64,000 bases of DNA from Rhodospirillaceae bacterium UBA1479 (GTDB taxonomy: Bacteria > Pseudomonadota > Alphaproteobacteria > Rhodospirillales > Casp-alpha2), in assembly GCA_002325375.1 (NCBI GenBank), contig DCRZ01000010.1, positions 1 through 64,000 on the forward strand. The letters are read 5' to 3'. The position numbers and the translations under genes were made by a program. Under the pieces are notes generated by a model, which saw only the letters and a list, made by a program, of their open reading frames with translations, was not told the origin of the DNA and searched no databases. This document shows positions 55,245 to 64,000 of the stretch, piece after piece (position 1 is the stretch's first letter; every line of letters begins with the position of its first letter).

Positions 55245-56465
55245 TTAAGCTTCAAGCCGCTTGAATGCCAGCGTGGCGTTGGTACCGCCAAAGCCGAAGG
55301 AATTGGACAGCACGCAGTTCAGGCCCGCGTCGTCGATGCGTTTCGTGACGATTTCCGCATCGCCCGCTTCCGGGTCGAGGTTTTCCACGTTGGCGGAGGC
55401 GGCGATGAAATCGTTGTTCAGCATGATCAGGGAATAGATCGCCTCGTGCGCGCCCGTGGCCCCCTGGGAATGGCCGGTCAGCGACTTGGTCGAGGAAATC
55501 TTCGGCTTATGCGCGCCGAACACCTCTTGAATCGCCTTGAGCTCGGTCATGTCACCGGCCGGGGTCGAGGTCCCATGCGCGTTGATGTAATCGACCTTGG
55601 TATTGCCGAGGCCCGCCGTCGCCAAGCGCATGCAGCGCATGGCCCCTTCACCCGAGGGGGCGACCATGTCGACGCCGTCGGAGGTCGCACCGTAGCCGAC
55701 CACTTCACCGTAGATCTTCGCACCCCGGGCCTGGGCGCGTTCCAGTTCCTCAAGCACCACCACGCCGGCGCCGCCGGCGATCACGAAGCCGTCGCGGTCG
55801 GTGTCGAAGGGACGCGACGCGCGCTCGGGCGAATCATTGTATTTGGAGGACAAGGCGCCCATGGCGTCGAACAACACGGTCAGGGACCAATGCAGTTCCT
55901 CGCCGCCGCCGGCGAACACAACGTCCTGCTTGCCCCATTGGATCAGCTCCGCCCCGTTGCCGATGCAATGGGCCGAGGTCGAACAGGCCGACGAGATGGA
56001 ATAGCTGAGACCGCGCATGTGGTAGGCCGTGGCCATGTTGGCCGACACGGTGGAGCACATGGCCTTGGGCACCGCATAGGGGCCGATGCGCTTGGCGCCC
56101 TTATCGCGGGCCGTGTCGGCGGCGTCGATCAGGGCCGAGGTCGACGGCCCGCCCGAGCCCATGACGAGGCCCGTGCGCTCATCGGACACATCGGCTTCGG
56201 AAAGGCCGGCGTCGGCGATCGCTTCGTTCATGGCGACATAGGCGTAAGCCGCCCCATCGCCCATGAAGCGGCGCAGCTTGCGGTCGATCTTGTCGTCCAT
56301 ATCGATCGTCGGCGCGCCATGCAGGTGCGAGCGGAACCCGCGCTCCGCATACTCCGGGCAAAACACGATGCCCGAGCGCCCTGCGCGCAGGCTGTCCGTC
56401 ACCTCGGCAACGTTGCTGCCGATCGGTGACACGATTCCCATTCCGGTAACGACCACACGTCTCAT
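55245..56465 (-). CDS. fabB: 3-oxoacyl-[acyl-carrier-protein] synthase I, FabB
   Basis: 406-residue condensing enzyme. The catalytic Cys is in ISSACSTSAHCIGNG, and the two His in INAHGTSTPAGDMTELKAI and TKSLTGHSQGATGAHEAIY. GTNATLAFKRL ends it. Together with FabA it forms the anaerobic unsaturated fatty-acid branch. It lies 12 bases after fabA and before fabI. Confidence 0.96.
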   Translation of the reverse strand: MRRVVVTGMGIVSPIGSNVAEVTDSLRAGRSGIVFCPEYAERGFRSHLHGAPTIDMDDKIDRKLRRFMGDGAAYAYVAMNEAIADAGLSEADVSDERTGLVMGSGGPSTSALIDAADTARDKGAKRIGPYAVPKAMCSTVSANMATAYHMRGLSYSISSACSTSAHCIGNGAELIQWGKQDVVFAGGGEELHWSLTVLFDAMGALSSKYNDSPERASRPFDTDRDGFVIAGGAGVVVLEELERAQARGAKIYGEVVGYGATSDGVDMVAPSGEGAMRCMRLATAGLGNTKVDYINAHGTSTPAGDMTELKAIQEVFGAHKPKISSTKSLTGHSQGATGAHEAIYSLIMLNNDFIAASANVENLDPEAGDAEIVTKRIDDAGLNCVLSNSFGFGGTNATLAFKRLEA

Positions 56466-56477
56466 GGGCTTCTCTTA

Positions 56478-56990
56478 CTACCCTTCGGGGTCGGTAAACA
56501 AGGTTACGCGTAAATCCTCGGTTTCGTAGGCGACCTTGCCGTCCACGAGCATCACGCCGTTGGCGATGCCGAGGGTGATCTGACGCGCCATGACGCGCCG
56601 GATATCAATGCGGTATTGGACCAGTTTGGCATCCGGCTGAACCTGGCCCGTGAACTTGACCGAACCGACGCCAAGTGCGCGGCCGCGGCCGGGCGCGCCC
56701 GTCCAGCCCAGGTAAAAGCCCAGCAGCTGCCACAGGGCGTCGAGGCCCAGGCAGCCGGGCATCACCGGGTCGCCCTGGAAATGGCACTTGAAGAACCACA
56801 GGTCCGGATTGATGTCGAATTCCGCCTCGGCATAACCCTTGCCGTTGGCGCCGCCCTCATCGGAAATCCCCGTGATGCGATCGAACATCAGCATCGGCGG
56901 CAACGGCAGCTGCGCGTTGCCGGGACCGAACAATTCGCCCTTCCCGCAGGCGATCAAATCTTCATAGGAATAGGCGTTTTTCTTGCTCAC
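56478..56990 (-). CDS. fabA: 3-hydroxydecanoyl-[acyl-carrier-protein] dehydratase/isomerase, FabA
   Basis: 170 residues, hot-dog fold. N-terminal SYEDLIACGKGELFGPGNAQLPLPPMLMFDRI, the active-site His in FFKCHFQGDPVMPGCLGLDALWQL with Asp in the same helix, and KFTGQVQPDAK. It dehydrates 3-hydroxydecanoyl-ACP and isomerises the product, committing to unsaturated fatty acids. The start is GTG at 56990 (family N-terminus); the frame stays open to 57215 with no family match. First gene of fabA-fabB-fabI, with irr following fabI. Confidence 0.94.
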   Translation of the reverse strand: MSKKNAYSYEDLIACGKGELFGPGNAQLPLPPMLMFDRITGISDEGGANGKGYAEAEFDINPDLWFFKCHFQGDPVMPGCLGLDALWQLLGFYLGWTGAPGRGRALGVGSVKFTGQVQPDAKLVQYRIDIRRVMARQITLGIANGVMLVDGKVAYETEDLRVTLFTDPEG

Positions 56991-57170
56991 ACGCTTGCGG
57001 CCATTCCTGCCCGCCTCCCTTGGGCAAGCCGTCTTGAATGCGGGCATCCCCGGCAACACGGCTTTTACGTTTCTGTTTTTCCCGGGCCGCTTGGAACCGG
57101 ATTCTTGACCTTGATCTAAGCCGCACAATAGCCAGAGAATCCGCCCCAAGGCAACCGTGGCGAACAGCCC

Positions 57171-57205
57171 GATGACAAAGGGCGGCACCGCTTCCGGTAC
57201 CGCCC
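57171..57205 (-). terminator. Probable terminator after pnp
   Basis: On the minus strand, a 10-bp GC-rich stem with one A-C mismatch (GGGCGGTACC against GGTGCCGCCC), loop GGAAGC, is followed by TTTGTCATC. It begins 33 bases past the pnp stop codon. The T tail is short, so termination may be partial. Confidence 0.55.
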
Positions 57206-57238
57206 TCTGAGGCACTTCGTATGCAGACGGGATGCCGC

Positions 57239-59425
57239 TTAGGCGTCCTGCGTCTCACGCGGCTTGCCGCCCCGGCCACCGCCGCCGGACCGTTCACCGA
57301 CCTGGTCGGTGATGTCCGTGCCGGTTTCCTGGTCGACGACCCGCATGGAGAGCTTGACCTTGCCGCGGTCATCGATGCCGATCAACTTGACCTTCACCTG
57401 GTCGCCTTCGTTGACGACGTCCGTGACCTGGCCGACCCGTTCGTTGGCCAGCTCCGAGATGTGGACCAGGCCGTCCTTGGCGCCCATGAAGTTCACGAAA
57501 GCGCCGAAATCGACGACCTTCACGACCTTGCCGTTGTAGATGGCGCCGATTTCCGGTTCCTGGGTGATCGACTTGATCCAGTCGATGGCGGCTTCGCCGG
57601 CGGCCGCATCAACGGCGGCGACACGCACGGTGCCGTCGTCTTCGATGTCGATCTTGGCGCCCGTCACCTCGCAGATTTCGCGGATCATCTTGCCACCCGG
57701 GCCGATGACTTCGCGGATCTTATCCTTGTTGATGGTGAACTGGGTGATCCGGGGTGCGGTATCCGCGACCCCTTCACGGGCCGAGGTCAGGCCCTTGGAC
57801 ATTTCGCCCAGGATGTGCAGGCGGCCGTCCTTGGCCTGGCCCAGGGCGATCTTCATGATTTCCTCGGTGATCGAGGTGATCTTGATGTCCATCTGCAGGG
57901 AGGTGATGCCCTCGGACGAACCGGCGACCTTGAAGTCCATGTCGCCCAGGTGATCTTCGTCACCCAGGATGTCCGACAGGACCGCGAATTCGTCGCCTTC
58001 CTTGATCAGGCCCATGGCGATGCCCGCCACCGGACGCGGCAGCGGAACGCCGGCATCCATCAGCGACAGCGAGGTGCCGCAGACCGTGGCCATCGAGGAC
58101 GAACCGTTGGATTCGGTGATTTCCGACACCACACGGATCGTGTAGGGGAATTCGTCCTTCGACGGCATCAACGGGTTAAGCGCCCGCCAGGCCAGCTTGC
58201 CGTGGCCGATTTCACGCCGCCCGGTAAAGCCGAAACGGCCCGCTTCACCAACCGAGAACGGCGGGAAGTTATAGTGCAGCATGAAGGTGCGGCGATGATC
58301 GTTGGCGAGATCGTCGATGATCTGTTCGTCCTGACCGGTGCCGAGCGTGGCGACCACCAGGGCCTGGGTTTCCCCGCGGGTGAACAGGGACGACCCGTGG
58401 GTCCGGGGCAGAACGCCGACTTCCGCGGCGATCGGGCGCACGGTCTTGGTGTCGCGACCGTCGATGCGTTTGCCGGTGTCCAGGATGTCGCGACGCACGA
58501 TGTCGCTTTCCAGTTTCTTCAGGATGCCGCCGAGGGCCGCGCCGACCAGATCCTGGTCGATGCTGTCGTCTGCCGCCAGGTCTTCGGCGACCTTGGCCTT
58601 CACGGCCGAGATCTTTTCCTGACGCAGCTGCTTGACGGTTTCCTTGTAGGCGTCGCGCAGGCCGTCTTCGGCGAGCGCCTTGACCTTGTCGGCCAGGGCC
58701 TTCTTGCCTTCCGGTTCGGCCGGCAGATCAACCGGGTCCTTGGCGCAGGCCGAGGCCAGCTCGATGATGCCCTTGATGACGTCCTGGTTGGCCTTGTGGC
58801 CGAACATCACGGCGCCCAGCATGTCGTCTTCCGACAATTCGTGGGCTTCCGATTCGACCATCAGCACGCCTTCCTGGGTGCCGGCGACGAACAGGTCGAG
58901 CTTGGTTTCGGTCATCTGGTCACAGGTCGGGTTGAGCACGAACGCACCGTCGATCATGCCGACGCGGCAGCCCGAGATCGGGCCCATGAAAGGCGCGCCC
59001 GAGATGCACAGCGCCGCCGAGGTGCCGATCATGGCGGGCACGTCCGGATCGTTTTCCAGATCGTGGGTCAGGACCGTGCAGATGACCTGCACTTCGTTCT
59101 TGTAACCCGGCGCGAACAGCGGCCGGATGGGCCGGTCGATCAGGCGCGAGGTGAGAATTTCCTTTTCGCCGGGGCGGCCTTCACGCTTGAAAAAGCCACC
59201 CGGAATCTTACCCGCGGCATAGGCCTTTTCGACGTAATGGACGGCCAGCGGGAAAAAATCGATGCCCGGACGGGGCGTCTTTTCCGCGACCACGGTGCAC
59301 AGCACCTTGGTGTCGCCGTAGGTGGCAATCACGGCGCCGTCGGCTTGCCGCGCGACCTTACCGGTCTCCAGGGTCAGCTTGCGCCCACCCCAGTCAATTT
59401 CCTTACGAAACTCTTGAAACATCAT
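57239..59425 (-). CDS. pnp: Polyribonucleotide nucleotidyltransferase (PNPase)
   Basis: 728 residues. Two RNase PH-like halves, the second with GTSLSLMDAGVPL and AGIAMGLI, an all-helical linker, a KH domain with VIGPGGKMIREICEVTGAKIDIEDDG, and an S1 domain with GAIYNGKVVKVVDFGAFVNFMGAKDGLVHISELANERV. It degrades RNA by phosphorolysis as part of the degradosome. Ends in a Gly/Arg tail. Last gene of infB-rbfA-truB-rpsO-pnp; the leader upstream contains a long hairpin. Confidence 0.97.
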   Translation of the reverse strand: MMFQEFRKEIDWGGRKLTLETGKVARQADGAVIATYGDTKVLCTVVAEKTPRPGIDFFPLAVHYVEKAYAAGKIPGGFFKREGRPGEKEILTSRLIDRPIRPLFAPGYKNEVQVICTVLTHDLENDPDVPAMIGTSAALCISGAPFMGPISGCRVGMIDGAFVLNPTCDQMTETKLDLFVAGTQEGVLMVESEAHELSEDDMLGAVMFGHKANQDVIKGIIELASACAKDPVDLPAEPEGKKALADKVKALAEDGLRDAYKETVKQLRQEKISAVKAKVAEDLAADDSIDQDLVGAALGGILKKLESDIVRRDILDTGKRIDGRDTKTVRPIAAEVGVLPRTHGSSLFTRGETQALVVATLGTGQDEQIIDDLANDHRRTFMLHYNFPPFSVGEAGRFGFTGRREIGHGKLAWRALNPLMPSKDEFPYTIRVVSEITESNGSSSMATVCGTSLSLMDAGVPLPRPVAGIAMGLIKEGDEFAVLSDILGDEDHLGDMDFKVAGSSEGITSLQMDIKITSITEEIMKIALGQAKDGRLHILGEMSKGLTSAREGVADTAPRITQFTINKDKIREVIGPGGKMIREICEVTGAKIDIEDDGTVRVAAVDAAAGEAAIDWIKSITQEPEIGAIYNGKVVKVVDFGAFVNFMGAKDGLVHISELANERVGQVTDVVNEGDQVKVKLIGIDDRGKVKLSMRVVDQETGTDITDQVGERSGGGGRGGKPRETQDA

Positions 59426-59528
59426 TTTCGACTCTTCCTACAAACGTACGTGGGACCGGAAGCCCGCGCCAATCGCGAACCCCTGCCCGTTGGGTCTCCG
59501 GCACCCTGCCGGCGGCCCGACCCCGAGG

Positions 59529-59578
59529 CGTTTTCCGTCGCCGTCGCCCGGGCATTGCTGCCCGGGGCGCGGAAAACG
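59529..59578 (-). promoter_or_regulatory. Long hairpin in the pnp leader
   Basis: Within the 236 bases between rpsO and pnp, a 9-bp outer stem (CGTTTTCCG/CGGAAAACG) encloses an 8-bp inner stem (CCCGGGCA/TGCCCGGG) with a short loop. It is not followed by a T tract on either strand, so it is not a normal terminator. In E. coli a pnp leader stem is cut by RNase III and lets PNPase destabilise its own mRNA; this may be the counterpart. Confidence 0.6.
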
Positions 59579-59661
59579 GCGGGGCAAAAGGCGGCATCCG
59601 TACCCTGGCCGCCCACGGAGAACATTCCGTCAGATGACGGATGCACGCCCATTCCTGCAAA

Positions 59662-59931
59662 TTAGCGCCGAATACCCAGGCGCTTGACCAGCTCTTCGTA
59701 GCGGCCGTCGTTCTTCTTTTTCAGATAGTCCAACAGGCGCCGGCGCTGGCCGACCATCATGAGAAGACCACGCCGGGAATGGAAATCCTTCTTGTGGGTT
59801 TTCATGTGTTCGGTGAGATTGGCGATCCGTTCGGTCAGAATGGCGACCTGAACTTCGGGCGATCCGGTGTCGCCGTTGCCCGATTGGAACTCACCAATAA
59901 GTTCCTGCTTCCGCTCAGCGGTAATCGACAT
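59662..59931 (-). CDS. rpsO: 30S ribosomal protein S15
   Basis: 89 residues, the standard length. Helices with ITAERKQELIGEFQ, DTGSPEVQVAILTERIANLTEHMKTHKKDFHSRRGLL and RRRLLDYLKKKN. The ATG at 59931 has AGGAG 7 bases upstream; an ATG at 59937 would overlap the site. Binds the 16S rRNA central domain. Lies 30 bases after truB. Confidence 0.97.
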   Translation of the reverse strand: MSITAERKQELIGEFQSGNGDTGSPEVQVAILTERIANLTEHMKTHKKDFHSRRGLLMMVGQRRRLLDYLKKKNDGRYEELVKRLGIRR

Positions 59932-59961
59932 CGTCATACTCCTGTTCTTGATTGTTGAAGA

Positions 59962-60903
59962 TCAGGTATCCGGACCATCCAGGTTCAGAACCCGTACAGG
60001 GCGGATTTCGCCGCCCTTGATCTCCGCCAGAGCCACCAGCCGGTCGCCGAGCATGGCCGAAACCATGTCGCCTTGGCGGATGTTCTTGAACGGCGAACGG
60101 CTGGCGACGGGAAGGGCCGCAATGGCCTGTCCTTGGGCCAGCCGCCGGGCCTCGGCTTCCGTCAGGGCCAGCGCCGGGATGTCGTCCAGCGCGGTCTCGA
60201 CGGGCAGGAGGTGCCCGGAATCGCGCGCACTATGCCCCAGAGCCTCCAGATTATCTAGCGAAATCGACCCCTTCTCCGTGAACGGTCCGACCGCCGTCCG
60301 GCGCAGCACGGAAACATGCCCGACGGTGCCGAGCGCCCGCGCCAGATCGCGGGCCAGGGAACGCACATAGACCCCCTTGCCCGAGCGGCAGCGGATCACC
60401 GCATGGTCGGCATCGGGGCGGCTGTCGAGGGTCAGGCCGAGGACCGTGACGCGGCGCGATTTCATCTCGAAATCCTCGCCGCCGCGGGCCAGGTCATAGG
60501 CCCTGGCGCCATCCACCTTGATCGCCGAATAGCGCGGCGGCACCTGGTCGATCTCGCCGATGAAGGCCGGCAGGGCGGCCGTGATCTCGGCATCCGAGGG
60601 CCGCACGTCGCTTTCCGCCGACACGGCACCTTCGCCGTCCCCGGTTTCCGTCTCGATTCCGAAACGGATGGTGAAAACGTATTCCTTTTCCCCGTCCATG
60701 GCATAGGCCACGGTCTTGGTCGCCTCACCCAGCGCGATCGGCAGAATGCCCGTGGCCAGCGGATCGAGGGTCCCGCCATGGCCGACCTTGGCCGCATTGA
60801 ACAGGCGCTTGACCCGGCCCACGGCCTGGGTCGAGGTCACCCCCAACGGTTTGTCGAGATTGATCCAGCCGTGAATGGCGAGACCCTTGCGGCGACGGCC
60901 CAT
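59962..60903 (-). CDS. truB: tRNA pseudouridine(55) synthase TruB
   Basis: 313 residues. Catalytic Asp in KVGHGGTLDPLATGILPIALGEATK, YVFTIRFG, RYSAIKVDGARAYDLAR and the C-terminal PUA-like stretch LALTEAEARRLAQGQAI. Converts U55 of the tRNA T-loop to pseudouridine. Starts ATG 60903, 12 bases after rbfA. Confidence 0.96.
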   Translation of the reverse strand: MGRRRKGLAIHGWINLDKPLGVTSTQAVGRVKRLFNAAKVGHGGTLDPLATGILPIALGEATKTVAYAMDGEKEYVFTIRFGIETETGDGEGAVSAESDVRPSDAEITAALPAFIGEIDQVPPRYSAIKVDGARAYDLARGGEDFEMKSRRVTVLGLTLDSRPDADHAVIRCRSGKGVYVRSLARDLARALGTVGHVSVLRRTAVGPFTEKGSISLDNLEALGHSARDSGHLLPVETALDDIPALALTEAEARRLAQGQAIAALPVASRSPFKNIRQGDMVSAMLGDRLVALAEIKGGEIRPVRVLNLDGPDT

Positions 60904-60915
60904 CCTGCGCCCGGC

Positions 60916-61359
60916 CTATTCGTCGTCCGCCGGGTCGCCCGGGGCATCCAGGTCGCGGCGTACGCGGGGGTCATGCAGAATGGCGCCGATGCGCCCGGCA
61001 TGCTCGAAGCTATGATCCAGGCGGAAGGAGAACTGGGGCAGGAACTTGAGGCTGATCTCGCGGGCGACCTGGCGGCGGATATAGGGCGTGGCGTGGTTGA
61101 GCGCCTTGAGGACCGCATCCGTGTCGATGTCGCTCATCACGCTGCCGCCGAGCGGCACCACGAACACCGTGGCCCGGCGCAGGTCCGGGCTGGCGTCGAC
61201 GCCGGTCACCGTGAGATTGGCCTCGGCCAAAAGCGGGTCGCGGAAATCGCGGCGTTCCAGGATGCGCACCAGAACATGGCGCAGTTCCTCGCCGACGCGA
61301 AGCTGGCGCTGCGAGGGCGGCTTGGCCCCGGCCTGCCGTTTACGGGATTTTTCTGACAT
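60916..61359 (-). CDS. rbfA: Ribosome-binding factor A
   Basis: 147 residues. KH-like fold: QRQLRVGEELRHVLVRIL, LTVTGVDASPDLRRATVFVVPL and the helix-kink-helix ALNHATPYIRRQVAREISLKFLPQFSFRLDHSFEHAGRI. Binds the 30S subunit during late 16S maturation. The C-terminus ends in an acidic tail (PADDE). Confidence 0.94.
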   Translation of the reverse strand: MSEKSRKRQAGAKPPSQRQLRVGEELRHVLVRILERRDFRDPLLAEANLTVTGVDASPDLRRATVFVVPLGGSVMSDIDTDAVLKALNHATPYIRRQVAREISLKFLPQFSFRLDHSFEHAGRIGAILHDPRVRRDLDAPGDPADDE

Positions 61360-61442
61360 GGCGATGCGCTACCATTGGCCGGCCGGCGGGGCCAGTGGCC
61401 CCGCCCGGGTCCGGGCGGATCGGCGGTCGTGCGCCCGGAACC

Positions 61443-63968
61443 CTAGAGTTCCCGGGCCACTTCCTCGGTTTCGAAGCATTCGATGACGTCGCCGACCTGG
61501 ATGTCCTGGTAATTGGCCAGCGCCATGCCGCATTCCGTCCCCGACTGGACTTCCTTGGCGTCGTCCTTGAACCGCTTCAGCTGGCTCAGGTCGCCCTCGT
61601 GGATCACCGTGTCGTCGCGCAGCAGACGCACCTTGGCGCCGCGCTTGACGGTGCCTTCGGTGATCATGCAGCCGGCGACCTTGCCGACCTTGGACACGTT
61701 GAAGACTTCGCGCACTTCGGCGTAGCCCAGGAAGTTTTCGCGGATGGTCGGTGCCAGCAGGCCCGACAGCAGGGCCTTGATGTCGTCGGTCAGGTTGTAG
61801 ATCACCGAATAGTAGCGGATATCCAGCCCGTCGCGTTTGGCCAGATCACGGGCCTGCGGGTTGGCGCGCACGTTGAAGCCGACGATCACCGCGCTGGAAG
61901 CGCGGGCCAGCGTCACGTCGCTTTCGTTGATGCCGCCGACGCCCGAATGCAGGACCTGCACCCGAACTTCGTCGGTCGAAAGCTTCTCCAGGGCTCCCAC
62001 GATGGCCTCGGCCGAACCGTGCACGTCCGCCTTGATGACCAGCGGCACGGTCTGGGCTTCGCCTTCCTGAATTTTCTCGAACATCTGCTCGAGGGTGCCG
62101 CGGCCACCGGCCGCCGCCTGCTTGTTGCGTTCCTGACGCTGACGGAATTCCGTGACCTCGCGGGCGCGGGATTCGGAATCGACGACGACGAAATCGTCGC
62201 CCGCCTGCGGCGTGCCGTTGAGGCCCAGGATTTCGACCGGCACGGAAGGTCCGGCTTCGTCGAGCTGTTCGCCATGGGCATTTGACATGGCGCGCACCCG
62301 GCCCCATTCGGAGCCGGCGATGAAGATTTCACCGACCTTGAGCGTGCCGCGCTGGATCAGCACCGTGGCGACCGAGCCCTTGCCCTGTTCCATGCGGGCT
62401 TCGACGATCACGCCTTCGGCGGCATGGTTCGGGTTGGCCTTGAGGTCGAGCAGTTCGGCCTGCAGGACAATCGCTTCTTCCAGCTTGTCCAGATTGGTCT
62501 TCTTCAGGGCCGAGACCTCGATGGACAGCACGTCGCCGCCCATTTCCTCGACCTGAACGTTGTGCTGCAGCAGTTCCGTGCGCACCCGGCTGGGGTCCGC
62601 ACCGGCAACGTCGATCTTGTTGATGGCGACGATGATCGGCACGCCCGCGGCCTTCGCGTGGTGGATGGCCTCGATGGTCTGCGGCATGACACCATCGTCG
62701 GCGGCGACGCAAAGCACCACGATATCCGTGACCTGCGCGCCGCGCGCACGCATTTCGGTGAACGCGGCGTGACCCGGGGTGTCGATGAACGAAATCTTCG
62801 CCCCCGACGGGGTCGTCACCTGATAGGCGCCGATGTGCTGCGTGATGCCGCCGGCTTCGCCGCCGGCCACGTCGGTCGCGCGCAGCGCGTCGAGCAGCGA
62901 CGTCTTGCCATGATCGACATGGCCCATGACGGTGACCACCGGGGCGCGGGACGTCAGATCCTTGGGATCGTCCTGGTCGCGGCGCAGACCCTGTTCCACG
63001 TCGGACTCGGAGACGCGGCGGATGCGGTGACCGAATTCCTCGACCACCAGTTCCGCCGTATCGGCGTCGATCGTCTGGGTGATGGTGGCCATGACGCCCA
63101 TCTTCATGAGCGCCTTGACCACGTCGGCACCCCGTTCAGCCATGCGGTTGGCCAGTTCCTGAACGGTAATGGCTTCGGGAACAACGACTTCACGCACGAC
63201 CTTGGCACCTTCCTGCAGCAGCTCACGCTGCTTTTGTTTTTCACGTTCGCGGGCGCGCCGGACCGAGGCAATGGACCGCTGGCGCTCTTCCTCGCCCTCA
63301 AGCGCGTCGGAGATCGTCAGCTTGCCGCGGCGGCGTTCGTTGTAACCCCGCGTGGGTGCGGCGCGGCGAACTTCGGCCGGGCCCTTCTTGCCGCGGCTCT
63401 TGCTGCGGGGGCCGTCGTCGTCGTCCTCTTGGCGGGGCGCCGCCGGGCGCGGGCGGGCGGGACGCCCATCCTCGCCGGGAACCGGTGCCGGCGCCACATC
63501 GGCCGGCGCGGGGGCCGGGGCCGGGGCGGCGGACTTGGCCGGTTCGGCCACGGGTTCTTCGACCGGCTCCGGCTCCGGTTCCGGTTCGGCGCGAACGACC
63601 GGCGTCGGGCCGAGCGGACGGGCCGGCGCGGCTGCGGGGGCCTCGTCCTTGGTCTGCTGTGCTGTTTCCAGGGCCTTCTGACGGGCCTGGAGTTCCTGAT
63701 CCGTAAGATCGCGGACCGACGCATCGCCGTCGTCATCGTGCTGGGCGTCGCCGGCGCCCGCCGGGCGCGCGTCGTCCTTGGCCGTCGCGATGGTGCGGCT
63801 CTTCTTGACCTCGACGGTGACCATCTTGGACCGCCCGTGGGAGAAGTTCTGGCGCGTCTGGCGCTTTTCCACGGTCTTGTTCAGCGTCAGCTTTCCGCCG
63901 CCGCCGCCCAGGCCCAGCTTGCCGCTGCCGCCCTTGTCCGCCTTGTCTTTTTCAGTCGTCTCAGCCAT
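61443..63968 (-). CDS. infB: Translation initiation factor IF-2
   Basis: 841 residues. Long variable N-terminal region rich in Ala, Glu, Pro and Arg, then the IF2 N domain (ITVQELANRMAERGADVVKALMKMG). The GTPase domain has G1 GHVDHGKTSLL, G3 DTPGH and G4 NKID. Domains II-IV end in SGTECGMALANYQDIQVGDVIECFE. It places initiator tRNA on the 30S subunit. The ATG at 63968 has GGAAGG about 5 bases upstream. Operon lead genes (nusA, ylxR) would lie beyond base 64000. Confidence 0.97.
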   Translation of the reverse strand: MAETTEKDKADKGGSGKLGLGGGGGKLTLNKTVEKRQTRQNFSHGRSKMVTVEVKKSRTIATAKDDARPAGAGDAQHDDDGDASVRDLTDQELQARQKALETAQQTKDEAPAAAPARPLGPTPVVRAEPEPEPEPVEEPVAEPAKSAAPAPAPAPADVAPAPVPGEDGRPARPRPAAPRQEDDDDGPRSKSRGKKGPAEVRRAAPTRGYNERRRGKLTISDALEGEEERQRSIASVRRAREREKQKQRELLQEGAKVVREVVVPEAITVQELANRMAERGADVVKALMKMGVMATITQTIDADTAELVVEEFGHRIRRVSESDVEQGLRRDQDDPKDLTSRAPVVTVMGHVDHGKTSLLDALRATDVAGGEAGGITQHIGAYQVTTPSGAKISFIDTPGHAAFTEMRARGAQVTDIVVLCVAADDGVMPQTIEAIHHAKAAGVPIIVAINKIDVAGADPSRVRTELLQHNVQVEEMGGDVLSIEVSALKKTNLDKLEEAIVLQAELLDLKANPNHAAEGVIVEARMEQGKGSVATVLIQRGTLKVGEIFIAGSEWGRVRAMSNAHGEQLDEAGPSVPVEILGLNGTPQAGDDFVVVDSESRAREVTEFRQRQERNKQAAAGGRGTLEQMFEKIQEGEAQTVPLVIKADVHGSAEAIVGALEKLSTDEVRVQVLHSGVGGINESDVTLARASSAVIVGFNVRANPQARDLAKRDGLDIRYYSVIYNLTDDIKALLSGLLAPTIRENFLGYAEVREVFNVSKVGKVAGCMITEGTVKRGAKVRLLRDDTVIHEGDLSQLKRFKDDAKEVQSGTECGMALANYQDIQVGDVIECFETEEVAREL

Positions 63969-64000
63969 CAATACCTTCCGATCGGCACAGTCCGGAGCCC

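Noticed and set aside
57221..59665. 814-codon plus-strand frame opposite pnp
   Set aside because: Antisense shadow of the pnp gene in high-GC DNA; no recognisable domain and the minus strand encodes full PNPase.

Overview
The window looks like a high-GC alphaproteobacterial chromosome, most likely Rhodospirillales-like; genus and species cannot be told from the sequence alone. The evidence is the conserved block mutM / enoyl-CoA hydratase / rpsT / dnaA / dnaN / recF / gyrB, an Irr-type Fur regulator next to fabA-fabB-fabI, a CobN-type cobalamin cluster, and the infB-rbfA-truB-rpsO-pnp operon. Nearly all genes are ordinary chromosomal genes. I see no prophage, insertion sequence, CRISPR array or plasmid module.

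Layout. 1-1.2 kb: 3' truncated folD, a DUF167 gene and a YggT-family gene, overlapping on the minus strand. 1.37-1.7 kb: tRNA-Ala(CGC) followed by three tandem copies of its own 3' tail. 1.85-4.8 kb: a secreted FecR-domain protein with a long alanine-rich repeat tail, divergent from an outer-membrane barrel protein. 5-8.5 kb: a lone receiver protein, an MscS channel, a zincin, a pterin dehydratase, a short-chain dehydrogenase and a DUF1232 protein. 8.5-19.5 kb: cobalamin synthesis (cobQ, a SYLF lipoprotein, cobO, cobN, cobW, cobP, cobC, cobS on minus; cobT divergent). 19.5-22.2 kb: two tandem paralogues resembling catalytically dead EAL proteins. 22.5-25.5 kb: nucleotide-sugar and ADP-heptose genes (UDP-glucuronate decarboxylase-like, gmhA, hldE). 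25.5-28 kb: a class A penicillin-binding protein and a pentapeptide-repeat protein. 28-37.9 kb: the replication block, rpsT, enoyl-CoA hydratase and mutM. 38-40.4 kb: ubiE-ubiB. 40.4-42 kb: a membrane protein with internal repeats, of less GC-rich appearance. 42-46.6 kb: coaBC-dut-rrf2-cysK-moeB-dsrE, one tight plus-strand run. 46.7-51 kb: pabC-pabB, a 2-hydroxyacid dehydrogenase and an SH3-like secreted protein. 51-54.2 kb: DUF3501, an HdrD/GlpC-like Fe-S protein, rubrerythrin and Irr, which I read as an iron/peroxide unit. 54.3-57 kb: fabI-fabB-fabA. 57.2-64 kb: pnp, rpsO, truB, rbfA and infB.

The most unusual structures are: the tRNA-tail tandem repeat (1421-1710); a family of palindromic repeats that occupies three convergent gene gaps (7.2, 46.7 and 50.9 kb), one copy of which carries a second palindromic element inside it; a recF gene with no ATG, GTG or TTG where the conserved N-terminus must begin, but a good ribosome-binding site before a CTG; the tandem degenerate EAL-like pair; and the Irr-rubrerythrin-HdrD-DUF3501 unit with Irr-box-like sites at two promoters.
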